64,000 nt of DNA, from positions 1-64,000 of the forward strand of contig JAACJK010000229.1 of the NCBI GenBank assembly GCA_013368325.1, in the 5' to 3' direction. The position numbers and the translations under genes are program-made. This DNA is from Ephemerocybe angulata (taxonomy: Eukaryota; Basidiomycota; Agaricomycetes; Agaricales; Psathyrellaceae). Under the pieces are notes generated by a model. The model worked only from the letters and a program-made list of their open reading frames with translations. It made no database searches and was not told where the DNA came from. Of the stretch, positions 12,601-24,950 are shown one piece after another (within the stretch, counting starts at the first letter, position 1; every line of letters begins with the position of its first letter).

Positions 12601-13477
12601 GCGCCGGCGCGGCAGGTGCACGGTGAGCGCCAGATATTCCCAAGGCCAGAGGCCTACTGAACGTACTTTTTGTTTAACTTCCATGCGCACACCAGCCTCA
12701 GCTCCTCTACACAGATATGATAGCCAAATTCCCCTTCGAACTTCCGCCCGGCCACCGTAGTACGATAAGCGCCCGTCAGTCTAATCCGCAGGCTAGCGAG
12801 GAACGGCGAGGCATAAGTGTCACTCGGTACTGAAACAATGGGAGTGATGGGGTGAGCGGATAATAGGCTAATTCATGGAGAGCACGAATGGAATGATAAT
12901 AGGACGGATGCGGCTGAGGGAGGGTTAACAGGGCAGATAAGGTCGGTATCTCGAGATGGTGCATTCTCCCCATTCGCTATTTAGGTTTCATCGACTCTGT
13001 TTCTGGACGTCGTAGCCGCTCGATGTCGAGTTGAAGGAGTCGAGGGGAGTGCTGGGTGGGGACTAGTGCTTGATAGGATGATTCGAGTGTTGGCTTTCGC
13101 CGTCGACTGAACCGGTCAGCATCATGCCGACGAGGGAGCCGACGGCGAGAAGTGCGTATTGCAACCAGAGAACAACGGAACACTCCGATCGTCCTTGAGG
13201 ATTGGAGAGGCTGGGGAGGCGTACGTACACTCAGTGCAGGCGAGGGAAACGTGTACAACCTGGACACTATCGTACAAACACACGCCGACCTCACGGTTCC
13301 AAACGAAGGTAAACCACGAAGGGTAAAAACAGATATCTTTGGGTATAGTATTACATGAATTCATAGCGAAAAGACCCAGCTCGGAAGAAGAACTCATGAA
13401 AGAGAAGAGCCTGAAGTCGAAATTTAAAACGAGGGAAGTCGAACAAGAAACGGTATTCGGTCGATGTAAAGGGGCGA
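9699..13477. other. intergenic, no supported gene
   Basis: Many short overlapping frames occur on both strands, but none shows a domain, splice-linked exons or a convincing start. A GGGCGCTTAA motif that recurs elsewhere in the window lies at 9969-9978. Confidence 0.5.
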
Positions 13478-16216
13478 TCAGCCCTGACGCCCAAGCCAAT
13501 TCCACAAGTCGTCACCCTCAGCCACAGGCTTGCCCCTAGAGTCGAACGGGAACATGACGAGTGCCGGTCCTGCAATGATATCCGAGTCAAACACAGCCAG
13601 GGCGGCGTCAGACCACGCGATGCCGCCATTCCTGTTGGACGAAGAGGAAGCGGAGGACGATGCGGCCGAAGATGAAGAAGATGAAGAACCGGACCCGGAT
13701 CCCGAACTCGATGATGCAGAGGAGGAAGAGGAAGCGGCTGCCGAAGAAGATGCACGACCGTCACCCGGCTCAGAGCTTCTCTGGACGATGGTGATATACA
13801 CCGCACCCTTGCCCTCCACCTCCTTTGGTACCATGACATACTGCTGACCATTCTCCTCCCAGACCTTCTCATATAGTGTCCCGGTTCCGAGAATAAAGGC
13901 GGCGTACATGTCGTTGCCCTCTGCACGCTCGGAAACGTTGTAGGAGATCTGTATCGCCTGACCGGGCCTGACTCTCTCGGGGATGGCGAGGAGAGAGACT
14001 TCGCGCACCCCGACAGGGAGCATGTCAGCGATGTTGTTGGACGAGGGGCACGATCCGCGCATCAGGAAATTGCGGATAAAGTTGAACGCCATATTCATGG
14101 TGATTGGAGTCTGTTTCGATGCGCGTTAGGAATGAGGGATGCCAGAAGAGTGACTGTATCTCACCTCGAACGCAGTGTTCCATGGGTTTTGCTTCCTTAC
14201 CGCCGAGTTAATCCAAGCGGCGTGACGAGCCTCAACGCCCATGATAGATGCCAAGGCCCTTGCGTAGTCCTAGCTCAGAACTGGGTCAGAAGTTGGCTAA
14301 ATACTAGGGACGATGATAGACGCACCTTGTTCTCAATCTGACCAATGGCACCATTGTATGTAGACGTAGCGACCATCTCCATCGCCTCGCTGAGCTCAAC
14401 GAACTCCCGCGAGTTAGAGTCAGGGCTATGGTAAATGTGATGCTGTCAGCGTCGAAGTGTATAGGACATAGATGAGCGACACTCACAAAGAATATTGACA
14501 GGCAGCGATAGCCCGACTCCCAGCAGCGACAATCGCGTTGGATAAGAACGCGACATGCTCGTTCCCGTGCTGCTTGATCTGTTCGTATCGAGGGCGAACC
14601 CAGTTCGGGTATCCCTGGTTCGCAAACTCCTCATCACTGTGCTTGCGGAACGAGGTGTTGTAGAACCCCTGGACCATATGCTCCATACTCAACGCCATGT
14701 TGAGGATCCGCATATCTAGCATCGACATCGGTGAGTCACACCTCGAGATATATTCTCACGTTGACGTACCATTAGAATTGCGAAGATCCTCACCCCCGTT
14801 CTCTTGGTTGTCCCCCTCGTTTGCATCTAAGTTAGAGATGAGGGTCAGTGTTGTGCTTGAGAACGACGACTGGGTAAAGTGTCACATACTGCCGTTGTTG
14901 TCGTTGTCGTTGTTATGCCTATTGTTCTCGCCGTTCTCATCGCCGCCCGAGGATGCAGAGGCCGAGGACGAACAGGAAACAGAAGCAGAAGGCACACCAC
15001 CGGCATCAGAAGCGCTCGCAGAGCAGGAGGAGGCGGCTGAGGAAGCCCCGGAAGACTGAGTGGGGTAGTTGGCGTAGCTGGTGGATGTGGAAGTCGAAGT
15101 CGGGTACGCGGAAGCTGACTCGGAGCTGTACGAGGCCCACTCATTCGCAGAACTCGAGTAAGTCGCCGTCGCTGCGGCAGAGGAGCTCGAAGAGTCATAG
15201 GTCGCCCAACCATTGCCACTTCCACCACCGTAGTTAGAGGATGTGGGGTACGCAGAGGCAGAGCTCGAGTCGTAGTCCGCATACCCGTTGCCACTTCCAC
15301 CACCGTAGTTAGAGGACGTGGGGTACGCAGAGGCAGAGCTCGAGTCGTAGTCCGCATACCCGTTGCCACTTCCACCGCCGTAGTTAGAGGATGTGGGGTA
15401 CGCAGAGGCAGAGCTCGAGTCGTAGTCCGCATACCCGTTTCCACTTCCACCACCGTAGTTAGAGGACGTGGGGTACGCAGAGGCAGAGCTCGAGTCGGTG
15501 TAGTCCGCATACCCGTTGCCACTTCCACCACCGTAGGTCGGGTACGCCGAAGCGGAGCTGGAGTACGTGTTGGTCGGGTACGCGGACGCCGAGCTGGAGT
15601 ACGTGTTGGTAGGGTACGCGGACGCAGAGCTGGAGTACGTGTTGGTCGGGTAGGCGGACGCAGAGCTGGAGGAACTATAGGTGGGCCGGCCCCTAGAGGA
15701 TGACAACGACGACGAGTAGCGATTCTCGCCATTCTCCTCCCCAGAAGAGGCCGCTGAGGAGGCTGAGGACGAAGATGAGGACGAACCATCATTACCGTCG
15801 CTGGCAGAAGCCGACGAAGCGCAGGACGCCGAGGAGGAGGAGACACCATTCTTCTCACCGGAGCTCGCAGCACAGGCCGCCGAAGCAGACGACGAGACAG
15901 CGCTCGGGGAAGGGCGGCGACTGTAGGCGGAGTAGGTCGCCGACGAGGTAGGATAGGCCGACGACTGGCTACTCCTCGCGCTCGAATAATAAGTGGCGGA
16001 GGCTGAGGACGAGGATGATCCCCTAGAACCGTAGGAGGCGTAGCCATAGCCACTCCCTTCGCGAGGAGCGTTCGACTCGGATGCGCCGTATCCAGCGGCA
16101 GACCCGGACGGAACGTTCTCGTAACTGTCGTTCCCGCGGGGAGCGACTGCAACGGGGGAGGCGAGGATGACGGGAAGGACGACTGCGAGCAAGGAGAAAA
16201 CGCCGGTGAGCCTCAT
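13478..16216 (-). CDS. secreted Ser-rich repeat + ferritin-like (Rds1-type) protein
   Basis: Predicted 816 aa from six exons: 14890-16216, 14770-14826, 14487-14715, 14326-14425, 14165-14269 and 13478-14110. All five introns (54-63 nt) keep frame. The N-terminus is a signal peptide (MRLTGVFSLLAVVLPVILAS); an in-frame ATG ten codons upstream (16246) is a weaker start because it precedes the hydrophobic stretch. Residues of about 25-440 are extremely rich in Ser, Ala, Tyr and Gly with internal repeats. Residues of about 465-640 form a ferritin-like helical domain (MEHMVQGFYN, QHGNEHVAFL, EAMEMVATSTYN, GVEARHAAWIN) with the Glu/His pairs expected in the Ferritin_2/Rds1 family. A beta-rich segment and a second Ser tract follow. 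Rds1-type proteins are linked to stress and sexual development; a wall-located role is inferred from the signal peptide and low-complexity stalk. Unusual is the length of the Ser-rich N-terminus. Confidence 0.88.
15226..15672 (-). repeat. coding tandem repeats in the Ser/Tyr-rich stalk
   Basis: Two adjoining in-frame arrays. One is a 75-bp unit (25 codons, SSSASAYPTSSNYGGGSGN-type) repeated about four times, with starts spaced exactly 75 bp at 15241, 15316, 15391 and 15466. The other is a 36-bp unit (12 codons, SSSASAYPTNTY-type) repeated three to four times. Both encode Tyr/Ser-rich, probably flexible segments whose copy number is likely to vary. Confidence 0.85.
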
Positions 16217-17969
16217 GACTGATGATGCAGATGGTTTAACGTTCAACGTTCGGCGGGGTCTACGGGTGGGTAGTTAAACGAGTGTGTGGATAGCTGGTGT
16301 GTGCGAAGGAACGTAATGTGGTACTAGACCGACAGAGAAGAGTGCGAAAGCTGGGATACTCGAAAGCGAAGGAACTGATGAAGGTCAACCAACTGCATAC
16401 CTACGATTATATACCCGACCCATGGCTGACTGGGCCGACTCTCGGCCTGACTGGTTTTGCAACACCTTGGGATCGATGGTCGCCGTTAATAGCTAATTAG
16501 TGCATTGTCTGTCGGTCAGCCGTGGTGCAAATGGTCGTTCTCGATCCAAACCCCAGGCTGGATGTATCCATGTCATGGACTCATCAGATATTAAGTAGCC
16601 TGAGGAACGGGCGCATGATGCTAGAAGGGAGTAAGCGTCTACCGTGTCGTCGACGTAGGAATGACCTTTCGATGGCGTTTTGGCGATTGAATTGATCGCT
16701 CACATCAATTCTCACCATGTTCAGCTTCGTTAGAAGGACCGGGCTGGACCTTTCTTATGTTGGACTTACGAGGTAGACATCCGAAGATACAAGGAATTCA
16801 GATCATAGTAGTCCATAAATCCTAACGGCGCTCTAACGAGCACCAGTCCCCGACTCCGATTCGGTATGCTCGCTCCGTTAATTCTGATTATCGCCGCAAA
16901 CCAGGTGCAGGGACAGAAAAGGCTCGCATACATGCTTCAAGTCTGTATAGCCAACACCTCCGTACGCATGCTCAACGCGATCAGTAGCAGGGGCTGCAGC
17001 CTCGCTCCAACACTAAATGATTGTTGTAAGGCATCAGCGCCTTCGGTGGTCGGGAAATCGTCAAACGGTCGGAGACGTTGGATAAGCTGCGTAACATAGC
17101 AATGTTCGAGGTATGGAGAAACTTGGTAGAAACGATAGCAAAGCGAGTGAAATGAATCGATGAAGAGGTTACATCAGCTGCATTGCAAGACACAATAACG
17201 GCGAAGTTCGGTAACAGACAGGGTTACGAGTAGTTACGACTCTTACGAGTAGGTCAACAATGAGGATGATACATTGAAGATTTTGTACAAGCGTGCTGGA
17301 GGAATGTCCCCACGGTTGACTGCAGAGAGCGTGAACAACGGGGACGTGTGAATAAGACTCACTCTCGATAAACGATATTGGAAACTCGAATGCCAGAAGT
17401 CAAAACGAGTAAACCATTCTCTCACAAATGGTGGAAAAAACTGCTGCAGCCAGAACACGCGAAACATGGCTCGGAACAGCAAATATAGTTTGCTGCGATG
17501 CGTGAACTTAAAAGCGGCGAGAGAGCTCGAGAGACAGGATGGGAGGAGGAAGAGACAAGCTTCGATATTAGTAGCAGATGACGCAAGCGGCCCCAGTATG
17601 TTATTTCCCGCGCCTACCATCTCAAACTCCAGAGGCAGGTTACGTTTTGTAGCTCCTCCAGAAGGAGTCGGGGATCGGATATGGAATGATGTCACCGTCC
17701 GCACAGCCCTGCACAGCCCTTCTCGGAATGGAGGCCTTTTCCCAGGCGTAGATGCCAATGACAGAGGATGCATACATTTGGCGCCGACAGAACCCTCCTC
17801 TCACTTCGTGGAGTCGGGGAATGTCCGTAACTCGATAAAGAAATCGAAATAAATGTTCATCGAAACGACGTAGTCCAATAGAGCGCTGAAAAACGCTCGG
17901 CAAGTGTAGTCCAGGTATCCAAAAGTCCAATCGTCCACAGTCAAACACACCGAAATACGTATTGAGCGC
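16217..17969. other. intergenic, no supported gene
   Basis: Upstream of the ferritin-like gene and downstream of the lectin gene. Short frames up to about 170 codons (for example minus-strand 17243-17773) show no domain or linked exons. Confidence 0.5.
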
Positions 17970-19279
17970 TCAGATAATCCAAACCTGGTTATCGTTCGCT
18001 GACTGACAAGCCCAGGTCTGAACACGATTCCCATTCGCGAGATTCCCATCAGTGAGATCGAGACATTGTCCTAGTTCGAACGACGGGCATAAGCCAAGGG
18101 GTGAGAGTAGTCCTAGAGCAGCGATACGTACCAGTACCAGTGAGTATGATCGTGTCGTCCGAGGTGTACGTCCATTGCTGCGCGGCGACATTGCTGAGGC
18201 ATTGCCAGACCTTCATCTTGACACCGCTAGCGGGGTCTAACGAGCGAGGATAAGGATTAGGTGTGAGAAAGGAACATGCAAAGGGAACATACTAGATCCA
18301 GCGTCGAGGCAGTAGTCGGTTCCCGAGAGCTTGATTTGCTGACCGCCGCGCTTGATGACCCATTTCTGCGCGGTCGTTCCGTTACAGTCGTAGCTATGGA
18401 TTAGAATGCGTGGTTAGCATGGGCTCAGAGCTACCAGGTATCGTGTCAAGGCGACACTTACATTTGAACTGGAGTTCCGTTTGCCAACACACCACCTTGG
18501 ACGTCGAGGCACTTGTTCTGAGGATCGCGCTTTGGCTGGATGTTCCTCGGGCGCGTTTGATAATTCGGGATCGTCCCGTCTGGACAGAATCTAAGGGGTG
18601 AGTGAGTATGAGTACTGGAGAAAAGGTATCTTAGAGACGACTCACGTAACTCGATATCCTGCTGGCAACGTTCCAGTCTGGGGGCATTGGTAGAGAGGCG
18701 CCGGTGGAGGAACACCGGGGTTGGAACCCGGAAGTCTCGATGGGGGCGAGGTGAACGCATCGTTGCACTGACCCTCGGTCACTTCACACTCCAGCGAAAG
18801 GCAGAAACCGCCTTTCTAAAGACAGAAGTCAGACGAAGCTCACTCGCAGAAAGTGAGCGAGCACAAACTTACAGGAGCACGGTCAATTGGGGTGATCTGT
18901 AACCCAACGTTGAGCCACTTCGGATCTTTCACGATGTAATAGTACGAGTTCTACCATGGATAGCGTAGAAACTGGGGGTAAGTATCGCACTGCGATCGAA
19001 AGGTGATGTACCGACCGTGCCCTCGAAGCCGGCTCGAACGGTCCCAGCACCGTCAACATTGCCTTGGTTGAAGTCGGTGTATATGAAACCACTCCAGATG
19101 TCGGGCAAGTCGCGTGTGGTGGTGGCACCAGAGGCGAGGCTGCCCTGCACATTACCATTGATTACAAGGTTGATGGGGAGAGGGCAGTTGTTGACGATAT
19201 CGAAGTGTCGATTCGCGAGTGCAATCGGCAAGAGGGAGAGGAGGAGAGGGAGGGATGAAAGGAGGGCGCGGGAAGGCAT
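17970..19279 (-). CDS. secreted thaumatin-like + ricin-type beta-trefoil lectin fusion
   Basis: Predicted 315 aa from seven exons: 19016-19279, 18873-18950, 18646-18815, 18462-18590, 18293-18393, 18132-18236 and 17970-18070. All joins are in frame. A signal peptide (MPSRALLSSLPLLLSLLPIALA) is followed by a thaumatin/osmotin-like half (NRHFDIVNNCPLPINLVING, IWSGFIYTDFN, NSYYYIVKDPKWLNVGLQ, KGGFCLSLECEV) and a Pro-rich linker. The C-terminal half has three beta-trefoil repeats of ricin B/CBM13 type, each with CLD and QxW-like signatures (NKCLDVQGG, AQKWVIKRG, CLDAGS, AAQQWTYTS, QCLDLTDGN, DNQVWII). The likely role is an extracellular carbohydrate-binding protein; this is a lectin fold, not an intact toxin. 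The first intron has a weak GTCGGT donor, so that junction is the least certain. A partial second copy lies at 28788-29626. Confidence 0.87.
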
Positions 19280-19342
19280 GGTCGAAGGAGTACAACCTGG
19301 TTTGAGAAGGCTCTGGGACCCGAAGGATGTATCGTACGTCAA

Positions 19343-19348
19343 TTTATA
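19343..19348 (-). promoter_or_regulatory. TATA box of the thaumatin-lectin gene
   Basis: TATAAA on the minus strand, 64-69 bp before the ATG at 19279. The same hexamer at the same distance (29690-29695) precedes the truncated copy. Confidence 0.55.
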
Positions 19349-19782
19349 CCCTAGGTCTGCAGGGTCCCTTTGAATTGGACGTCACGGGAGTGACGAAACG
19401 CACACTGATACAGATCTCTCCAACCTCATTCAATTCCTCTCTAGCTTCACATCATACGTATTGTGAACGCCAAGCCTAAGCAAAATCGGGGAGTGACATC
19501 CGTATGCCCTTTGTTGCGATTTCGAATTGGGTCTTGAACATAAGTGGATTCCCGACAGCCTGGAAATCAAAGCGATGAGTATCGATGGCTATCACTCCCT
19601 CCGTGCCAGGCACAGGAAGCTCCGAGGGCCTGGAGAGAAGGCGAAGCATGGGGAGTGATTCTCTATCAGACGTGACAGATCAAAGGGGTGAATATTCGTG
19701 GGCAATGACTGACGATGAATGAATCCGTCGGGCTGTGCGGTCGATTGGGTGGGTGGTTTACTTACTCTTACCTTAGTGGGTT

Positions 19783-19824
19783 GTGGTGGTGGTGGTGGTG
19801 GTGGTGGTGGTGGGGTGGTGGTGG
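19783..19824. repeat. GGT microsatellite
   Basis: About thirteen GGT units with one interruption, present only in copy A of the duplication. It creates a meaningless poly-Gly/poly-Pro frame. Confidence 0.9.
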
Positions 19825-20564
19825 ATTTAGGCCGACATGGTCCAACGCTGAACGCCAGCCCTCGTGATCTCCAGCGGACGGGCGGCTCGCCGGATTCACG
19901 GGGGCCCCATCCCAACCGAGGGCGACTGTCCGAGGTGCCAGTTCGGATGTCCATCCCCAAGAAGGAGAAGGGGACGATACTGCGCGCTACGATGCCATGA
20001 AATCGTGTGAGAGGTGAGCGGTCTGGTGTGCATGGCATTATGCTGGGGCGCTTGTCATTCTCTGACATAGTTCAATATCATCGTGCGCCGCTGTAAGTTC
20101 ATCCTGCGTTTATTCCGCATCACTCTCCCTCGTCGACCCCACAGCCATCGCGTCGCGCAGGGAGGTGGAGGTGGCAAGGGTGTCTTACATAGGGCATGGA
20201 GGTGAAATTAGGGCGTGTACTTGTGCATCGGCTATAAATATTAATTCAGAAACACGACCTGCTATTATCTGTTCATTCGTTGCATTTGCCCTAGTTCCTG
20301 GTAGCTGAGGTGTCCCACTTCAAGTTCGGGGATCATGATATCCGTGGGAGGATCAGATGATAGCCGACGGGCCATCTTATCTTATCAATGTCGGACGTTC
20401 GTTGGCCTCTGGATAGTTCAGCCTAACTACAGATGAAGAGTTTCTGAACATCCTTTAGAGTACCTCAGTTCTGAAGATGTTCAGTACTATCGTTTACTTC
20501 CTCTCCAGTGACCGTGGCCAGCCATGGATCGGCCGAGGAGACGCGGAGATTGGCGGAGTCTGAA

Positions 20565-21639
20565 GGGGGAAGGGAAGAAAGAAAGGCGGGGGATTCCTTG
20601 GCGATGACGCGCGTTACGTAGACGCGGACCTGGCATTGCGACGCGGACGAGCACGCTTCGCGCCTTCATGTCCATCCCTCTCAGGCGCCATGACGGCGCA
20701 ACGCATGCATTTCCCCATTCCGCCGCTTCGACAACACCATGCTACCGACTACGACATGCAGGGCTCGAGCGACGATGGGCTCTGATGGCTGCTTCATCGT
20801 GTGCCCGGCGCGCTCGCTGAGCCTCGCTCACTGCGCTCCCGTCTACTACTGACAAAGTACCGTCTCTATGTTCTACTCTAGTCCATAGTCTAGTCCAACA
20901 CAACGCTACGAGTCGCACCAATGCCGCCGCATGCATCGCCAATCTTGCCATTGTGCACAATGTGCAAAGTCCCGATGCCCCTTGAAACTGATACTTGAGT
21001 ACGCCGTATCCCTAGCATCTCACGATATTGGACTCACCGAGACTCTGCTCAACTTCTCCCCCCTCCATGGCTGATGACATCTGGGTCGCCGGCGGCGCAC
21101 GCCTTCGATATCGTCAGTGCTCGAAGACGACGGGACACGACGTATAACGTACTTAGTCTATCAAACTCCAGCCTCACGCGTATCGCCCCGTGCCTTCTTC
21201 AACGATGCCGCCTCCTTTCACGACGTGCTGCGCAAGCCTTCGTTCACATCAGATCTCGACGACAAAGGCAACGAAAAGACTCACCAACTAATCACCAACC
21301 ATGGCCCAACCATGGCCTCGGGCGATGACCGGGACTCGGATTCCAACAGGAAGAGAGGTGATGCTGGCGGTGTCGACAATGAGCTCTCCACGTCAGGCGC
21401 GGACGTCGTTACCTGCTGGCGCAGAGCTACGGTCAGTCATCGTTCGTCACATCAAGTCGCAAATACCGCACACCTGCAAGCCAGCATTGTCGTCGTCATC
21501 CCAGAACCACTGGCACAGAACTCCCACCGTGTTGACCATCGCCATCGTCGTCCACAGCCAGCATCGAGCCTGCGAGCACGCTGTGTGAGTACACTGCGCG
21601 CACGAAAGAAATGGACATGGACACTGACCTAGACACCGA
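20565..21639. other. intergenic, no supported gene
   Basis: Short overlapping frames only, with no domain recognised. Confidence 0.45.
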
Positions 21640-22290
21640 GTCCGACGCGCTGCACGACGAGCTCGACTGCTTCAACCCCTCGCCGACGTCAACATCCCCA
21701 AGCTCACTGTCTCGTGCGTCTAGCACGGCCCTTGAGAAGCTCGTCAGAATTACACCGCAACGCGAAGAAAGAACTCGAGCTCACCGTAAGCGCACGTCCT
21801 CCTCGACACGAACGACGACGAGTTGAGAAGGGAAGGTTGTGGTTGGGTGGCGGCAAGATAGTTCTGCACGAAAGGTCAGTAAAGTGCCTATAGTCAAGCA
21901 AGGAAAACACTCACTGACCTCGACATTGTCGAGCTCGCTGACTATGACAGCGTCGAAAAGGAATGAAGGGCGAAGTTGGGAAGGGAAGGTTGTGGTTGGG
22001 TAGTGACGAGGAGATTCTACGAGAAACCAAGGTCAGTAAAAGGCTTGTAGCGAAGTAGAAAAAAACTCACCAACGTCAACGTCCTCGAGCTCGCTGTCGA
22101 CGACGACGAGCACGACCCTAACGAAGCCCATCAGAATAACATCCCAGCGCGTAGAAATGAAGTCGAGCTCACCGTGCATACGCGCCTTGCTCGACATGAA
22201 CGACGACGACGGAGGGTAGAAAAAAGGGAGGAAGACGAAGATGAGAAGGGAAGGTTGTGGTTGGGGGGAAAGAATGGGGAGCGTGTGATT
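21640..22290 (-). repeat. degenerate exon-intron-like repeat units
   Basis: A block reading, on the minus strand, ACCACAACCTTCCCTTC recurs at about 21830, 21980 and 22248. It is preceded by intron-like sequence (a GTGAGT/GTCAGT donor, a TTTACTGACC branch region and a GCAG/GTAG acceptor). After it come Arg- and Ser-rich segments and an SELxDVDV-like peptide near 21670 and 22090. This looks like a decayed minus-strand gene with duplicated exons; I could not follow one continuous frame. Confidence 0.45.
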
Positions 22291-24942
22291 CTAAACGAAA
22301 AGAAGGCGGGAAGTGACAACTGTCAATCAGTCACGCTGGGATAGGGGCAAAGAGACGATGAGCTCGAGCGCGTCAAACGACGACGACGACTGCAAGGCTG
22401 TTGGATAGGTCTGGGTAATGGCATAAAGATAGAGTCGTAAAGATAATAAAGAGAATAGATGAATAGATAATGTGTAACTTGGAGTAAAACTGGGAAAGGA
22501 AAGTGGGAGGAAGGGCGAATGCAGAAACCCGACCGCACCACCCAACCTATATACCCCCCACCCTCCAACTCTCCCACCTAATCCCTCTGACACACGCATC
22601 CGGGCATCCGGATTTTACTTATGCCAGCGAGTAATCCCAACCACCCAACTCTCACAACCAAGTCCTTAATTCGACGGTGCGCACACGCCTTACGGCTCGC
22701 ACTCTCTACCACCCTCTCCTCCGATTCGCTCTCGCATCCAAGTTCGCTTGGATCGCGCTTCTAAATGACAGGCGCCATCACGTGTACGTACCGAGCCCCG
22801 GAGGATGGTGTGCGGTGCCTGGAAATGAACCTCCTGAGGGCTTGTATTCGGAGAACGGGACGAGGAGGAGTGCGATCGTGTTTCGACGATCTGGGTGAGT
22901 AGACGGATGGGTATTGGTCTAGGACTATCTAGACCTAACTAAAGTAAGTACTGAAGGCAAAGTATATACATGTAGAATACTTCTGGGGCTCGTTTGCAAT
23001 GCGTACGAGTCATGTATGGCAGTACGCGCCTCTACCATGCATTCGCTCGAAGCACCAACTATATCCCACCTATTCCCTCCTACCTCTATTCCACATCACA
23101 CAGAGTTTCTGATTACCCCGGTTCTACCATATCTACCCAGCAACTCAACCAGATCCACGACGCAATCGCACAACTACACACACACGCTCATCCTCCTCCC
23201 GACCCCCGACGCTCAATTTGTTCGTAAATTTCGTCTCAACATTCGCTACCCGGCTGACAGCTGTCATCCAAAGTACGTCAGTGATGGAGATGATAAGACT
23301 ATGTGTTAAGAATAACGTTGTATTCTAGACTCTAACGCAGAGACGTGTGAGCGGGCAGGGGTCGATTGACTTGGATGTACGCTGCGTGAGGTGCGCACAA
23401 CGGGTGGGGATTGTATTGTGTTCGTCAGTAGGGGCTATACTGTTATACCCCTAATGTAATCGTTAGTAGTAGTACTCTTCAGATAGGGAGCATACGCTGA
23501 TATGTACGAGGAGCGGAGGATTCGCGCATGGGCGCTTAAACTGGCCGGAACGGAAATAGACCAATGACGTGAGTTCATTTCCGCGTTTTAGACTTTGACC
23601 AGACGCTAAACGCGTTGCCACACACTCAAATATAACATATGATCTCAGTTATCAGACTCGAAGCGCATTAGGAAACCTCAATGAATCCACGAAGCATTGG
23701 TTTCCCCAATGCAGCTGCAAATCCAAGCCCGCGCCGTACACGCAACTCCCGCTGGCAAACAGAGCACGCCCTGCCTTCCCAGCTGCGCTCCATGCTTGGG
23801 TCTGAAGGAATGCGAGCGCGCAATGTGTTTTAAAACACACGAAACATGGGAACAGTCCCCAGACGCACTCCTTTGCCCAATTGGAGGAATTCGCGCAAAC
23901 TGGAATGCCGAAACGTAAAGTCCAGACCAGACTTCGCACAGAGACATCAAACGATGGCGCTGCCAAGGGACGTTATCCGAGCTAAGTGCACCATTGAATG
24001 GGATGCTCGAGTTATTCCCAAAGGCGTTGGCGTTAACTGCAATGGTAATTGAATGTGTTTCAATGAATTTGCACCTGGTGCAAGTACACTGTTGCCTTTG
24101 TACACTTGAACTTGGTTACGGATGTCTGAGTGGTAAGGTAAGGGTCTCCCGTTCACACGTAGGATACCAAGGTTAAAATTCGACTCACAACTGCATTGGA
24201 ATCTGCGTTGAAAGGCGCAATCGCGATGTTAAGCGCTTGGGCGCCTAATTCAGCGGACCGACATATCGACGCTTTTCCGACGTAATTTCAGCATGACATC
24301 ATTTTGTATTTCAAATATATACCCTGTCTACGTTATAACATGGCTCTACGTAGTCTAAGCTATCCTGAGGTCCCCGCGAAAGTTTAACCAACCCGCCGAA
24401 TGGGGCCAAGGTTGAACTTCGGCAAGGAAAACCCCCGAGGTGAGCACACGCGCGTCGGTGACGCCGCGCGGCGGTTCCAAAGCGTCACGTACGTACACTA
24501 CGTACTCCTAACAAATGTTCAACCCACTCTAATCTAACTAAATTGAACGCTAATGCCCGCGCGCGTCGTGACAACGGCCTCATTCAAACGCGATCAAGCG
24601 CGCCAGCATCCACGGTCCCGTCGACGGATTCCCATGGCACGCTATGCTATGCCGGGAGCTAGTGCTGGTGCGGCACAGTCATGGTGGGACGCATAGGCGA
24701 CGTCGGGGCAAGGCTGGGAATGTTGAAGTCAATTTCTATACGTGGACGCGAGGACTGCGAGATGAGTGTACGTACCGGCACCGCGACTTACTTCCCCCGA
24801 GATCTGCGTGTACCTGGAGGCAAACGAACTGTCAGTCCCGCTTTTGGAACAAGGTGAATTTGCGCTTACCTGGATTAAGACTAATTTTAGAGGGTGAGTG
24901 GCGCTGGTCGCAGATGGTGAGTCTAAATTGAGTCTAAAGTGC
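22291..24942. other. intergenic, small palindromes only
   Basis: No gene is supported. A GCATTGG/CCAATGC inverted repeat lies near 23693-23711. GGGCGCTTAA (23530-23539) and GGGCGCCTAA (24239-24248) occur about 700 bp apart. Confidence 0.45.
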
Positions 24943-24950
24943 GCTGGCGT

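Larger units (their letters stand above)
18402..20564. repeat. segmental duplication, copy A
   Basis: This segment matches 28776-30489 in direct orientation with near identity over the gene, promoter and first few hundred bases upstream. Matching resumes near 20320 and ends at a shared GGAGATTGGCGG block. Copy A differs upstream by a GGT microsatellite and several hundred private bases. Confidence 0.9.

Noticed and set aside
14845..16152. 435-codon Arg/Pro/Thr-rich minus-strand frame
   Set aside because: Alternative frame of the Ser-rich exon of the ferritin-like gene; composition is what that repeat gives when shifted.
19719..20068. Frames with poly-Gly or poly-Pro
   Set aside because: Created by the GGT microsatellite.
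23530..24248. Possible 700-bp inverted-repeat element bounded by GGGCGCTTAA and TTAAGCGC
   Set aside because: The similarity at the ends is under 10 bp and no target duplication is visible.
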